Source of the DNA: Cornus controversa
Lineage: Eukaryota; Streptophyta; Magnoliopsida; Cornales; Cornaceae
NCBI GenBank assembly: GCA_026545225.1
Contig: CM048845.1
Span: 35,201,001 to 35,265,000, forward strand
Length of the DNA: 64,000 bases
Direction: 5' to 3'
Below, piece by piece: positions 46,656 to 58,953 of this stretch; position 1 is the stretch's first letter; each line of letters begins with the position of its first letter. The position numbers and the translations under genes were made by a program. Under the pieces are notes generated by a model that ran no database searches, was not told the origin of the DNA, and worked only from the letters and a program-made list of their open reading frames with translations.

Positions 46656-48163
46656 TGATAGGAGTTGAATGTTACGCATCCTAGCCTTTTAACTTATGTA
46701 TTTTATTCTCTTAGTAATAGATTATTTTGTTATTTTACTTCGTTTGAGTGTTTTCAGTATTTTCAGGGCCTTAATGATTATTTCAATTAAAACCATGATT
46801 TTGGGCTTTTAAAGAAGACATCCAATATGGTTAGATGAAGCCTACTTCAAGGAGATTTATTCAACCATTTTATTTAACTCAAATCAGCTCAAGGAAGACG
46901 TCCAAGAGAATTACAGCTGCTTAAGAAGGTTTCGGGCCTGAAACCCAAATCTGAGCATAGTACAATCTTAATCTCGTTTTGGAAAACAAACCAGAAGTGT
47001 TATTTTGAGCCTTAAATCGACTTAATTTTCATTATAGTCAAACGAAATTCGATTATACACCCTTTTTTATTTCACAAAAATACCGTGAATCGGACTTATA
47101 GTGGGTCAAAAGTTGGGCTGAACGTTAGCAGGAAAAACCCACCTGATTAGTGCTGCGGGAAAACCTAATTAATTCCTAATTGGATTAGGACTTTGGTGTA
47201 TTATCTTGGGGCATAAAGTGAAGAATTAGAGGCTGAGTTTAGAGGTGATTAGAGAGATTGGAGATTCTGAGAAAGCTTTGGACAGAACAGAAGACATACT
47301 TTACAGAGCCATTGGAGAACGAAGTCAAATGCATAATTCATGAAGATTTGCCTTCTTCCTCAATAGTTGAAGCTTCTTCTTCTACCATGAGCGGCTAGTT
47401 CATCTACTAGGGTTTTGATGTAGCCCTAACAAAGTATCAATGGTTTGATTGTTTTAATTATTGGGGACCTTTATATACATGCATAGATTGTGTAATTTAG
47501 GCGATTCTTATTATAGAATTGAACAATAAAAGTCTTGTAAATTCAGTTTCAATGATTTCTTATCTTGTCTTAGATATTTGATTGTTGTTATTGAACTCAA
47601 TCTCTCTTATTTTCTGTGATCAAGAGAGCGATTATTACACAATGGTAATCACTGAATATATCATGAAAAGCTTTGATGGATTATGCCTAGAGAAGATAAA
47701 CCATACTGTACCCTAGATTAGAGTAGTTAGGCAGATGGCCCATGCCAATCGAAGATGGTCCATGACTTAGCCTTAATCATATGTTATCTTCTTGACGGAT
47801 GAAGGTGAGCTTGTAGCCACCGACACCACTTATGCATGATGTAATCCCCCATAGTTGATTCAATTGACCATTGATTGTGGAGTTAGTGGTGAAGTCAAAT
47901 ACCCTAGATTTCTCTCATATTATCTTCAGTTTCTATTTACTTTGATTTATTTATATTAATTTCTTATTAGTTTAGTTTAAAAAATAGAATTCTTTTCTTC
48001 TAAATTTAATTATAATTAATTTCGTATTTATAACTCATCAGACCATAATCCTTGAGGTTCGACACCCCTTTCGATAGCCCTATTCTGCAAGGAATTCATT
48101 CTATTGTGAAGTGTGGTAATTTTTAATTGAGACACTTATTGAGTCACACTCACACACGAATCA
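46656..48163 (+). repeat. Element H 5' LTR, 1508 bp
   Basis: TGATAGGAGTTGAATG...CACACACGAATCA, the same family as the two solo LTRs at 15861-18800. It is followed by a primer site and gag, which identifies the H family as Athila/Tat-like too. Confidence 0.9.
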
Positions 48164-48168
48164 ATTTT

Positions 48169-48185
48169 TGGCATCGTTGCCGGGG
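48169..48185 (+). other. Element H primer binding site
   Basis: TGGCATCGTTGCCGGGG, five bases after the LTR; tRNA-Asp type with mismatches. Confidence 0.8.
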
Positions 48186-48308
48186 ATTATCTATTTGATT
48201 GATTGGATTTCACAGAATTAATTTTAGTTGGATTGTTAGTTTAGAAAATTTTTATATTTTGTTTTTAATTTTGTTTTTGTTTTCTTTTCAGGTGTTTTTG
48301 GCTAATGT

Positions 48309-48586
48309 ATGCAAGGTCGTCATTTTGTGGTTGATCCTTTGATACCTCTTGATCCTGAGCCTAAACTTACTCTTAAACAATAGAGGAACATCCCTGTTGC
48401 TACCATTGTGTAAGAGGAAGAATTAATTGAAGACATGGCAGAAGAGAGGAATAATAACCTTCTTCCTAATATTGATGGAGAAAGGGCTAGATTGTTGAGG
48501 GACTACTATGTTCCTGAGACATACACCTCACCAACGGGTTTTCAACTACCTAATATCACAGCACAGAATTATGTGTTCAAGTCCAG
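48309..48586 (+). pseudogene. gag: Element H gag, N-terminal fragment
   Basis: From MQGRHFVVDPL (ATG 48309) the frame reads, across two stops (TAG near 48381, TAA near 48411), to LLRDYYVPETYTSPTGFQLPNI. This matches LLMDFYLPTTFEVPSCIQF of A gag, so it is the same domain in a diverged family. It is cut at 48586 by the LTR of element I, with TCCAG (48582-48586) as the visible half of a target duplication. Confidence 0.85.
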
Positions 48587-49973
48587 TGATAAGTGTTCAA
48601 TACTATGTATTTGAACCCTCTTTATTGCATATGTTAGTCCCGTTTTATGTTTACCAAGATACGTTTAAGGTATTTTTGTGTTTTTGATGTATTGCAGGTT
48701 TTGTACCAAAAGAAGCAATGTTGGAGGCCATCTGCAACTAAAGAGTGAAGTTCAGAATTAAAGCTAAGGCATCTCGATGAATCAAGATCTTGATTGATCG
48801 AGACTTGATTTCGATTGATCGAAATCTCGATCAATCGAGATTCCCATTTTGATTGATCGAGATTCTACAGACCCACTTGCCCACTTGCTCACCTGCTCTT
48901 CCCACATACAACAAAATCTCCATTTTTGCACGACTTAGAGAGATTGTCTGACTTGAACAAGACATTTGGAGACATTCTTGATATAGTTGGTATATATATT
49001 GATATATATATATATATATGGTGGGCCCCAAGGGTGAAAAAGAGGCCATAAAGCACACAAAGAAACCATTCTCTCATAGATCTCATACACATTAGACTTA
49101 CACAAGGAGACATTCGGGAGAGGAGAAGAAAGAGCTGAACTATACCTTGAAGTTTCATTTTCTCCATCAATGGAAGAGTGCAAGGCTGCGATGAGCAACT
49201 AACTTCTCTACTAGGGTGTGGTTGATACCCCTAGCCATGTAAACTTGTTTATTTTTGTAGCATTTTGGGATTTGTATTTAAAGTTGATTATTTAGTCGAG
49301 TGACAATGTACACTTTTACATCTCTTATATATATTCATTGGATGTTGGTTTTATTCTTGTCTTAGAGTATAATCTATTTTGTGAATGCACAACATTTGCT
49401 TCTTCCAGAAGAAGGGCAAATGATGGCTAAGTAATGGTGTTTAAATGAGTGTGTTGTGTTTGCTTGTATAAACCATGTCAAGATAAGGTAGTTTAGATGC
49501 ATTTAGGTTCACTTAGAGAGTAGGGTAATTAGTTAGGTTGAAGAGCTATGCTTGTTGAAGATGGATTATGATAGGTTGTGCACACATTAATCTTTTGATA
49601 TGTCATTGAGGTCACAAGCCTAATGACATTGTTAGACATTTAATTTATGAATCCCAAGCTTGCTACACTTATGGACATGTGATTGGCTAGTGGTGGAAAC
49701 CACCCCTAGTTCTCTCTCCCAACTTTTAATTCATTAAATTTATTGTCTTTATATTCATGCAATAGTTTTATAAACAAAAATCAAACCCCTGTTTTTAGGA
49801 TTAAAGTGGAATTAATCTTTCTTTAAGACAATTAACGACTAGTCCTCGTGAGATCGATACCATTTATATAGAACTGTATCTACAAAGATTCGTGCTCTTG
49901 CGAGTGGTTAAATTATATTTTGATAAAAGGGGCAAAAATAAGCTTAGAATATAATTCAAGTTTAGCCACATCA
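48587..49973 (+). repeat. Element I 5' LTR, 1387 bp
   Basis: TGATAAGTGTTCAATACTATG...CCACATCA, a subfamily of the A/C LTR also seen in L. It has the TCGATTGATCGA array (about 48774-48868) and an AT-repeat TATA region (about 48992-49019). Confidence 0.93.
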
Positions 49974-49979
49974 AAATTT

Positions 49980-49996
49980 TGGCGTCGTTGCCGGGG
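49980..49996 (+). other. Element I primer binding site
   Basis: TGGCGTCGTTGCCGGGG, one mismatch from the A site. Confidence 0.85.
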
Positions 49997-50258
49997 ACTA
50001 CGGTTAAATTGTCACCATTGAAATATTAAATCTGGTTTAATTCTTAGGCTAGAAATTCTTTCATTCTTTTCTGTATATATCTTGTTCTTATCTCTCAAAT
50101 TGCTTGATTTTAGGTATACCACATAGCGGGAATCTTACAGGATCAAAGTTGGAACCCTTTGTGAGTATAAGGTCTAAAATTAGTGGTTTGAATATTTTTT
50201 TTTGCTGTATATATTGTTGTTTATGTTGCGTATTGAGGTGTTGTTCTATTATTAATGC

Positions 50259-50706
50259 AAGCTAGGTAGATGGTCATTGTCACTTTCTTTGCTTCTGTTT
50301 AATATGGAACTTGAAAGAACACTTAGTCAACGTAGAGGGACCTCTAGGGACCCTATATTGCCTAGGACTGAAAACATGGAACCAAATGAGAGACAACCTC
50401 CTGGACTACCTCCTTTTAATCATGAACAACAACCTCCACCTCCTCCTCCTCAAGGAGAATTGCTTATGGACTTTTATCTTCCGACTACATTTGAAGTACC
50501 TTCGTGTATTCAATTTTTGGATGTAGCGGCAACTCAATCCGAAATAAAGTCCTCCACCATCAATCTTCTTAATTGCTTCCATGGTCTCCCAAATGAAAAT
50601 CTATACCGGCATTTAGATTATTTCCTTTCTGTGTGTTCAACCATTCGAGTACCACACTTTACGGAAGATGATCTAAAACTTTGTATGTTTTCATTGTCCC
50701 TAAATG
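50259..50706 (+). pseudogene. gag: Element I gag, N-terminal fragment
   Basis: The family start codon is lost (AAG in place of ATG at 50259). The frame then stays open through RRGTSRDPILPRTENMEPNERQPPG, the Pro-rich run and the start of the capsid domain to MFSLSL, where similarity to A ends abruptly near 50706. The downstream sequence is unrelated and belongs to the J side, so I was cut by a rearrangement or deletion. Confidence 0.88.
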
Positions 50707-50765
50707 ATCCAGTCATGTGACAATTGAAACTCAATCTCTCAGGGTCACACCACCCACAATGATAT

Positions 50766-51530
50766 ATCCATAGACTAAATTGTCTCTCATGATAAAAATC
50801 TCGCATCAACAAGTGTGTCAATAGACAAAGCTACATCTCGATGACAACAATCACACTCTTAGGTGTGTCAAATAGCTAAACTGCCCCTCAATGAAATCAC
50901 AATATCCAGGGTTGTGTCCATAGACAAAACTGCGTCCATAGTAACAACAACCAATCAACAATAGATGGGCCAATAGACAAAACTGCCTCCCCCACCACTG
51001 ATGCGTCAATGAACAAAACTGCGTCTGAGTGACAACACCAACCACATATGCAACAATGGACAAAACTGTGCCCAGAGTCACCACCACTTGTCAATAGACA
51101 AAACTGCGTCTAAGTGACAATGATTGGGTCGATAGACAAAACTGCGTCCATACGACTCCGATCCTCAACTGATGTGCCAATAGACAAAACTGCGTCTAAA
51201 TGACGACACCACTCATTTGCGACAATGGACAAAACTGCACCCAGAGTCACCACAACTTGTCAATAGACAAAACTGCGCCTAAATGACAAAAATCTCAACT
51301 GATGTGCCGATAGACAAAACTGCGTCTAAACGACAACACCACCACAATGTGACAATTGACAAAACTGCATCCAAGGTCACTATCACTCGTGTCAATAGAC
51401 AAAACTGCGCCTCAATGACAAGAGTCTCAACAATGGATGGGTCAATAGACAAAACTGCGTCTATATGAGATCGATCCTCCAACTGATGTGTTAGTAGACA
51501 AAACTGCGTCTCAATGACAGCACCACAATG
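50766..51530. repeat. Minisatellite, core ACAAAACTGCGTCT, ~43-bp period
   Basis: Fourteen exact copies of ACAAAACTG between 50930 and 51510, plus about three decayed ones before them, spaced roughly 35-50 bp. A larger period is visible: CAACTGATGTG precedes units at 51165, 51296 and 51480, and GGACAAAACTG...CCAGAGTCACCAC units alternate with GTCAATAGAC units. Some frames through it are open by chance of repeat content. I see no coding role. Confidence 0.9.
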
Positions 51531-53003
51531 ATCATCCCAAAGTCTGTAGCCTTCCAAGAATATCACATGTCCCCTCGAGTACACTATCATGTACTGGAAC
51601 TCATAACCTCAAGAGCGGTTTAAACTAACCTACTCTTGTTATCACAATCTCAATTATACACTCATTTATGAGTAAGAGTTGCCATACTCACAACATTCGA
51701 ATTTCATTTCCTTATCTACTGATACTCATCGAATCAATCCTACAATCACTTGGACCTGACACATTGTAAGAGAAGTACTAATCGAAGATAAATGGCTGGC
51801 CAGGCCATTTCTTCCCGCTAGTCCAACCCCGACTACATGCCTTTCTTGTCCCTCACACATTTAAATCCCTCAAACTTATAATCACAATTCAATCCCCATT
51901 TTTTTTTTTCATGAAATCACTGCTTAGGGACTTTCTCAAGGTCCTAAGTTCCCACAACTAGAGTTTAACATAACTCCTACTTCTCAATTATCATTAGCTC
52001 ACTCAACCTCAAATATTTGGCATGTCTCATCAAATCTCTAAAACTAGAATCCCTAGGTGATAATAACACGCCTAATAATTGAATCCCATGTACGGTTCAC
52101 TTTCACATCTTCCGGAGCACTCGGTCCCTAGATTCCACAATTTTTACTTCAAGACTTATCCAGTCTATCTCTATCTTTAGTCTAAGGTAATATCCTCGAC
52201 TAATCACATCCATCACTTACAGTGACACTTTCCTATAATTGAGATCATCAGTAATCAAAGTCATTCCATCATTATCAACTATGATTTTCTAACTGGAATG
52301 CATCTCAGGCATAATCCAAAGTCCTGTGTATCGTTATAATCCACATCAATCCCATGCACTTAACATAACAAGCGCACTAACTAGAATAAGGCACATAAAG
52401 GGTGCACTTACGCAAACAAGTCACATAGTTTAGCCTAGTTTCATAGGCTATCATCCAATGAAATCCAATTCCAAATCTAGGCTCTTACATCCTACTCATC
52501 GAACAATCTCAAAGTTCATCACCACATGTCTATTTCAACATCATTATCAGCTAAATCTTTCAAACATATACCTAGGTTTACCAGAATCCTCAAAATTTGG
52601 GACTTCTAAGTAGTGACTACATGTCACTACTAACCACGTGACACATAATGAAACACTAAAATATAATGTTCGATCACATGAATTGCATATTCCATATAGC
52701 ACATAACATATAACATGTTAAATCAAATAAACAAATACAATGCACGATATGACATATGGTGCATCTAAACAACCTAACATTCTAGCCCTCGGGCTACAAC
52801 TAGGAAAAATACCTACGACTACGCACAGTCCTGGAACATCCTCAGCCTAATCAATCGTGAAGGCAAGACCCAATTCCCTTAGTATACTAACATATACTCG
52901 TGATATGCAACTTAATATACTTGCATAAATTATCATTATAACTCATAAGTCAGAGATCGCGAATATACCTCAATCACTGTAGACGAGTCCTTTAATACCT
53001 GGA
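51531..53003 (-). other. Element J internal DNA after gag, no ORF recognised
   Basis: About 1.5 kb, AT-rich on both strands. I see no protease, RT or integrase motif and no LTR edge. It may be a degraded or replaced pol region of a non-autonomous element. Confidence 0.5.
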
Positions 53004-54121
53004 CTACTGTCCTGAACCACTAGGAAGGTTCCTCCTACTTGCTCGCAAAACCTGAGCAGACTGCATTGGCGGGGGTGGCGGTATCGCCACCGAGTCAATC
53101 TGACTCGCCAAGAACTGATCGATGTGGTTAAGAGACTTTGTCCTACCCCCTGCACCTTGTCATTGAGGACAATTCACTTTCAAGTGACCAGTCTGATGAC
53201 AGAGGTAACAAATATGTCCATCTGCTGGTGCCAAATGTATGCTGGGGCACTCAGACCTATAGTGACTCGGCTGCTGACAATGATGACACACTCTCCTTGA
53301 CCCGACCGACTGTATAGACATGGAAGTCGTAGGCACTGAATATGTCATTCGTTGTCCCATTGATCCTTTAGATTGATAAAGACCACTTTTCTGTTTCTTC
53401 TTTGGCTGACTCTTAGAAGAATCGTGCCTTTTCTCATCCTGCACCCTTTGATTGTCATTACCAAGCTCTTCTGCTATTAATGCTCTTTCCACCACTGCAG
53501 TATAGCTTGTCAATCCCAGAATTCCAACTTTATCTCGCAAAGAGAGTCGGAGACCTCTTATGAACTGTTTGACCTTCAGCTCTTCCGTTGGAATCATCTC
53601 TTTCACAAATCGAGCCAAAGAGGTAAATCTGGTCTCATACTCCATAACTGTCATATGCCCTTGAAGCAAATCATAGAACTCTCGCCTCAAACTATCCTTC
53701 ACTGTTACTGGAAAATACTTTTCGAAGAATAATGTTTCAAACGTATTCCAATCCATTACCTCAATGTCATGGCGGTTCCCAATAGACTTCCACCAACGTT
53801 TGGGCTCACCCTTAACGTAATGGGTGGCCACTTTCACCTTTAAGTTATCCTCCACCTCAAGTATGGTAAGGAGTTCAACGATATCATCTATACAATTCTC
53901 AGCCACCATAGGGTCAGACCCTCCTGTGTACAAGGCGGATTATGCTTCCTAACGTGCCCCAATGTCAACATCATCCTACTAGGAGCTACCCCAGACCGAG
54001 CTTGAGTTTCCTTTTGTGTTTCCCTAGTAATTCGTCGTATGGTCGCAACCATATCATGCACAACTTGTTCTCCACTCATAGGGATTGTATCTCCCCTTTC
54101 ACGAACTCTCCGTGGTGGCAT
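53004..54121 (-). pseudogene. gag: Element J gag, two CCHC knuckles, frameshift and stop
   Basis: It starts MPPRRVRERGD at 54121, typical for chromovirus gag. A frame change near 53930 joins to TGGSDPMVAENCIDDIVELL. Then comes the Retrotrans_gag domain (VATHYVKGEPKRWWKS, WNTFETLFFEKYFP, EFYDLLQGHMTVMEYETRFTSLARF), a basic linker, and two knuckles CHHCQQPSHYRSEC and CYLCHQTGHLKVNC. TGA at 53162-53160 follows; the frame beyond stays gag-like (basic and Pro-rich) to TAG at 53006-53004. It packages element RNA in this family. Here it is inactive. Confidence 0.88.
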
Positions 54122-54699
54122 CTTGCTATATAGACAAAAAGAAGACACTTAAATCCAAAGCCAAATCACCCAAAACTGTATACTCATTCTAAACATGTAA
54201 ACATCAAATCATATTTCATATGACACTACACAAGTTGTATATCCAATACAAATCTCAAGTCAAATGTTTCAACTCAGCCAACTCTGGGAGTATTATCAAA
54301 TGAAAATTAATTTCACGCACCAATGCATTGAATTTTCATGAGGATCATTCACACTGTGTTAATCATTCCATTATAGTCCAAAGGTAGTCAAACCAATTGT
54401 TAGGACAACCTCAAATCACTACATATGTCTAAACCAACACATTGTTCTTGCACTTCATGCACGTCCCACATGTAACCTAGCATGTTGTATCAACAATTAA
54501 GCACATAAAATTTCCGATAACATGCACTTAGTCTCAACTTACCCTCACAACATCAATTATAGGATCATAAGTTCAAAGTCATAATCCTATAAATCATCAA
54601 ATCCTTCTACTCAAAACGTGGGTTAACCCTCCCCATTGTCCTCACAACTCTATATATGATCTAACCATTACCCATCGTCCCTAGGTATTCTGACCCAGA
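54122..54699 (-). other. Element J leader between primer site and gag
   Basis: About 580 bp of untranslated DNA; I see nothing recognisable in it. Confidence 0.5.
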
Positions 54700-54711
54700 G
54701 CTCTGATACCA
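54700..54711 (-). other. Element J primer binding site, initiator tRNA-Met type
   Basis: The plus strand reads GCTCTGATACCA, i.e. TGGTATCAGAGC on the element strand, complementary to plant tRNA-iMet. It is three bases from the LTR end. Confidence 0.92.
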
Positions 54712-54714
54712 TTC

Positions 54715-57700
54715 TGTCACGCCCCGAAATCCAGACCGTCGAGACTTCTCCGGACCGACCTCGAATCCCGAGTGTGAACCCGGTCACTCAACCCCATGAA
54801 CTATCAAAAGCACACTCATACGATAGTATCTATCCTTGATATCATGCCATAACGCCCCGATTTCCCCACTCTCGGAAGACCGGAGGTTAACTGTCCATTT
54901 AAAACCAGTGAACCCTCATTACACTCATTTACAGCGGAAGCTTAACTTAATTGTTGCATAAAAATTCACACAACACTACCTCAACCAATTCCCATGAGCC
55001 CTAGATCAAATCATACACCTTAGTGGCAATTTACTTGGCCACTCCTTTGAGAATCACTCACTTTCGAGCCTCAAAACTTTCTGTGTTTGGAATCTGAAAG
55101 TGAGGCTTACACTATTGGATAGATAATCCAAAAATACTCAAGTTCAAAAAAAACCACACTCAATTCCGATCTAGAACGAAGAAATTACGTCGAAACGAAG
55201 TTTTGGAAAAAGCTGTGAATAGTAATCTCGATTGATCGACATGGGATCTCGATTGATCTCGATTAAATCTCGATTAATAGAAATTCTAGCGAGATTTTCA
55301 TACTTTTGGGACCCCAGACCTGCAATATCTCGATTGATCGAAAATGGGACTTCGATTTATCGAAATTCCTCTTTTCTGGACTCTAAAAATCACCATAAAT
55401 CATCACCCCTTCGATCAATCGAAATGGGGACTTCGATTGATCGAAATGGGCATCTCGATTGATCGAAATGCACCTCCTGGGACTTCCAACAGCCCTATAC
55501 ATGATCCATTTGAACTCAAATCTCAACCAAACCACCTTCGATCATTCATAAAACATATAAATCATCCTCCAATGATATAATATCATACTCACACATCAAC
55601 CTACACATTTGAATCTCAAATCTTGTAAAATCATAGAAAACTCATCCTAAATTCTCAATGCACATAAAATTCAAGTGCATAAACCGTCCTCATTTTCCAA
55701 AGATCATATTCATCAACTCATACATACAACCTAACTCACACATCGAAATCCTACAACCGTGATTCCAATATAAATCCACTCTTCAAAACCTTCATATCCA
55801 AGAGTTCAAGATATAAAGAACAAAAAGGATACATACATCCATTTAAGCTCCACATTCATATAAAATCCATAAAACCAAACACATAAGGATTCAAATGAAT
55901 ATACAAGTTACATATACCGTGAATGTAACTATAAATCAACATAATCCGCATGCCACATGCCGGCATGGATAGCCAAAAACATAGTCCATACATATATCTC
56001 AAAAGATCCCCAAAATGCACCAAAATGCTCCAAGTAAGGAAGCAAGCTCTCTTCATCCATTCTCGACTTCTTACTTGAAAAAAATGTTTGGGGGAGCGGG
56101 GTGAGCAACACTGCGGCTCAGTAGTGATGCCCCTCTCCTCCTAGGTGCCGACCCGACACCGACCCACATGTCCCTCACTACATGGCATGTAAAATGCTTT
56201 CATGCACATGACAACATACAATCCAAGTATGAATGCACTCATTCATATATCATGTTTTTCAATGCATATCAATGTTATAACAAGCCTAGCATGCATTCTA
56301 ACATTCAAAATAACACATGGTCACATATATGTCATAAGGCATGCATATCACTCTCATATGCCTACAAATCACAACCTAGCATATTTTGATCATGCTTCAA
56401 CAATGCACACACTTGCTATAAAATAACCTAGCATGCATTCAACATTTATACACACACACAACCAACATTTAATCATATGATTGCACCCCAAAATACACAT
56501 AACCTATATATGCATATAATACACAATATAGCTAATCATGCTCTCATTTTGCACACTTTGCACATATTCAGCCCACACATCATATATTCATCAAGATGGA
56601 TCTATCTAGCATGCATAATCACAAGGGAAAAGAAAATATAAAAATACAGCCCCTTGCCCATCTCTCTCACATACAAACTCAACCGAAAACCTCTCCGAAC
56701 CACCCGAAACCCTAGAATCGACAACTAGAAGAGAAGAAACACCCCTACCTCAAGATTGAAGACTTTCCAAGAACTTATCAAAATTTCCAGCAGGTTCTAC
56801 CTTGCCAAAATACGAGTTTGTTCGGTTCAAACCGAAGCCCTAGCCGTCCCCTACACACTTTCCTTCTTCGGCAAATCACGAATCCAAGCCGAATGCACCC
56901 GAAATGTAGAGAGAAGGTGGAGGGATGAAGAGAGAAATGTTTAGAGAGAGAGGGAACTGTGAGAAATGAGATCTTAGATCTCCCTGGGATATTTATTCCA
57001 GTCCTAGGGGCGCAAAATGACCAAAATGCCCCCAAGTCACTTAACGTACCTTCCTGGGCTCCTTTTTCGATTTTAAAAACTCCTACGGCCTCGAAATCGC
57101 TTCCTTAACTCATTAAACATTTTGTTACACTCAAAATCAAAAATAATTATTTTTTGGAAATTTTTCAGATTTCTGGGCCCACGTGGACCGCATCCCGGGC
57201 CCCTGTTTGACCAAAAATTCAAACTTCTCCAAATTTTCCAAAAACTTCCAAAAACCTCCTAACATGTTTTCCACTCTCGAAACATCCAAAACATCATTGA
57301 AAACGCATTTATAGCGAAAATGATGAAACTTTTTGAAAACCGATTAAATTTGGTTCCGGTCTCTACATTGGTGCTGAATGTTTACTGATTTCAAGCATGT
57401 TGAAAATGATTTGTAAAATCATGTGTAGTGGGTTTTGTATGTTCATATGTGCTAAAGTGCCATGTACATCATTGGTTCATGCATGCTAGGTAGAGCATGG
57501 CGTTAAATATGGTAATATATTTCGGTGCATGTATATTTTTGAGAATATGTGAGGATCGACCTGCTGCAGCGGTGATAGTATGGTTCTACATACCTTGTTG
57601 GGTCTTTGAGCTCACCCCCTCTCAGGTTTTGTAGGTATTGCTCAGTACGGAGTTAGTTAGGGGACTCACAACACCGGTTGCAGAGGTAGTGTCTAGATTA

Positions 57701-58144
57701 CTTAGAATCTGATGCATGTCCAGAATAATAGATAGATAGATGTATTACATTTGGATTAAATGTATGGAGCGATTATGTTGATTCAGTCCTTCAATTATAT
57801 TTATTCATGTGATGTATGTATATAATATGGACATTCAAGGACTGTGACATGCATATCTTTATTATATTATGCATGTTGTAGAAATGCTAGGGGGACACCT
57901 GCCCAGAAGTGTCCATTTTTATTGTTTAGATATAAATGCTGGGGGGACACGAGCCCAGAATTGTCTATTTGAATTGAAAGCAGGTATAACATGCCAGGAT
58001 CTGATTATTTAGAATGGGTCATGCCCAATTTTTGTAAAAATAATAGGAAATTGAGGTTGTATGATCAGGTGATGGTTATGTCGTGAGGGTGATCTCACGA
58101 GGTTCACAGCTCGGTTTCCAGGCCTCAGGAATCGGGGCGTGACA
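54715..58144 (-). repeat. Element J 5' LTR, 3430 bp
   Basis: Both ends carry TGTCACGCCCCG as an inverted terminal sequence. The length and the TGTCACGCCCC start are typical for Tekay/Del elements. It contains a short array of TCGATTGATCGA-type motifs (55228-55470), like that of the unrelated Athila LTRs, and two near-repeats of ATGCTRGGGGGACAC (about 57889 and 57939). Confidence 0.88.
55228..55470 (-). promoter_or_regulatory. TCGATTGATCGA motif array in the Tekay-like LTR
   Basis: About nine full or partial copies, including TCGATTGATCGAAA and TCGATCAATCGAAA, spread over 240 bp. The surrounding sequence does not match the Athila LTRs. Confidence 0.6.
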
Positions 58145-58953
58145 CTCCCCTTGCTTCCCAAAATGAGAAGGTTCCTTCAATCTTTGAGGAAAAGGAACTG
58201 GAGGTTCAAAAGAAGTGTCAAGATTTGATATAGATGGCAACACAACTTCACTTGCCTTTCCTTTTGGATTTTGTGGTACTTTATTCAAACTTGGATTTGA
58301 AGGAAACATATTTGGATTTGATTGGGATTCTTTTGGATTTTTGAGTTGTTCTTTAAATTTCTTTTCTTTTTCTTCCCCAACCTTGGAATTTATGATTTTA
58401 CCACTCCTTAAGGTGTAGATTGATTAAACTTGCTCCGGAGGAGCATTACAAGATAAAGATGATTGATCTTCAATCACATGAACACCCTTAGGATTTACCA
58501 CCGGTTGACTTGGCAACTTACCTTCCTCTCTTCTATTCAAGGCATTAGCTAGTTGCCCGATTTGAGCCTCTAACCTAGCCATGGATTGGGCATTAGCTTC
58601 AAGCTTAGCGATTGATTGAGAGTGGGTTTGTAACAAGTGAGTATTAGCCTCAAGATTGCTTATCACTCTTTCTTCAAAGCCTTGGCTTCTCGGAGGAGGT
58701 GGTGGTTGTTGGTAGTTGGATCTTGGATGGTAAGGTTCAGGATTTGTCCTATATTAAGGCTGTTGAGATTGGGAATTAAAAGAATTTTGCCCTTGAAAGG
58801 AGGGACTTGGTTCTTGAGATTTCCATGAAAATGCCGGATGATTCTTGTAACCAGGATTGTAGGTATTTGAATATGGATCATTGATCTGTTTAGAGTACAG
58901 GGCATTCGCTTGCTCTTGAGCATAATCGGGAGATTAACCGGCAATAGGGCAAT
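58145..58953 (-). pseudogene. gag: Element K gag fragment
   Basis: Minus-strand gag of the A/C/L group: from the knuckle side (ending at the L insertion, GCAAT at 58949-58953) through the Pro-rich RSQ...FEERVISNLEANTHLLQTHSQS coiled coil to [18 protein letters not shown] at the J edge. Stops and frame shifts occur near 58425 and 58665. Its missing parts are not in the window. Confidence 0.88.

Larger units (their letters stand above)
50707..58144 (-). mobile_element. Element J: truncated Tekay/Del-like Ty3/gypsy element
   Basis: Minus orientation: 5' LTR 54715-58144, Met-type primer site 54700-54711, gag 53004-54121, then about 2.3 kb of non-coding DNA that includes a minisatellite. No pol and no second LTR are present before similarity to element I begins at 50706. 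It lies in gag of K on its right side (CTCCC at 58145). The left limit is where I gag similarity stops, not a proven element end. Confidence 0.8.

Noticed and set aside
51279..51590. Minus-strand ORF across the minisatellite
   Set aside because: The translation is a repeat of QFCLLT/DAVLSI units dictated by the 43-bp period; no start context or conservation.
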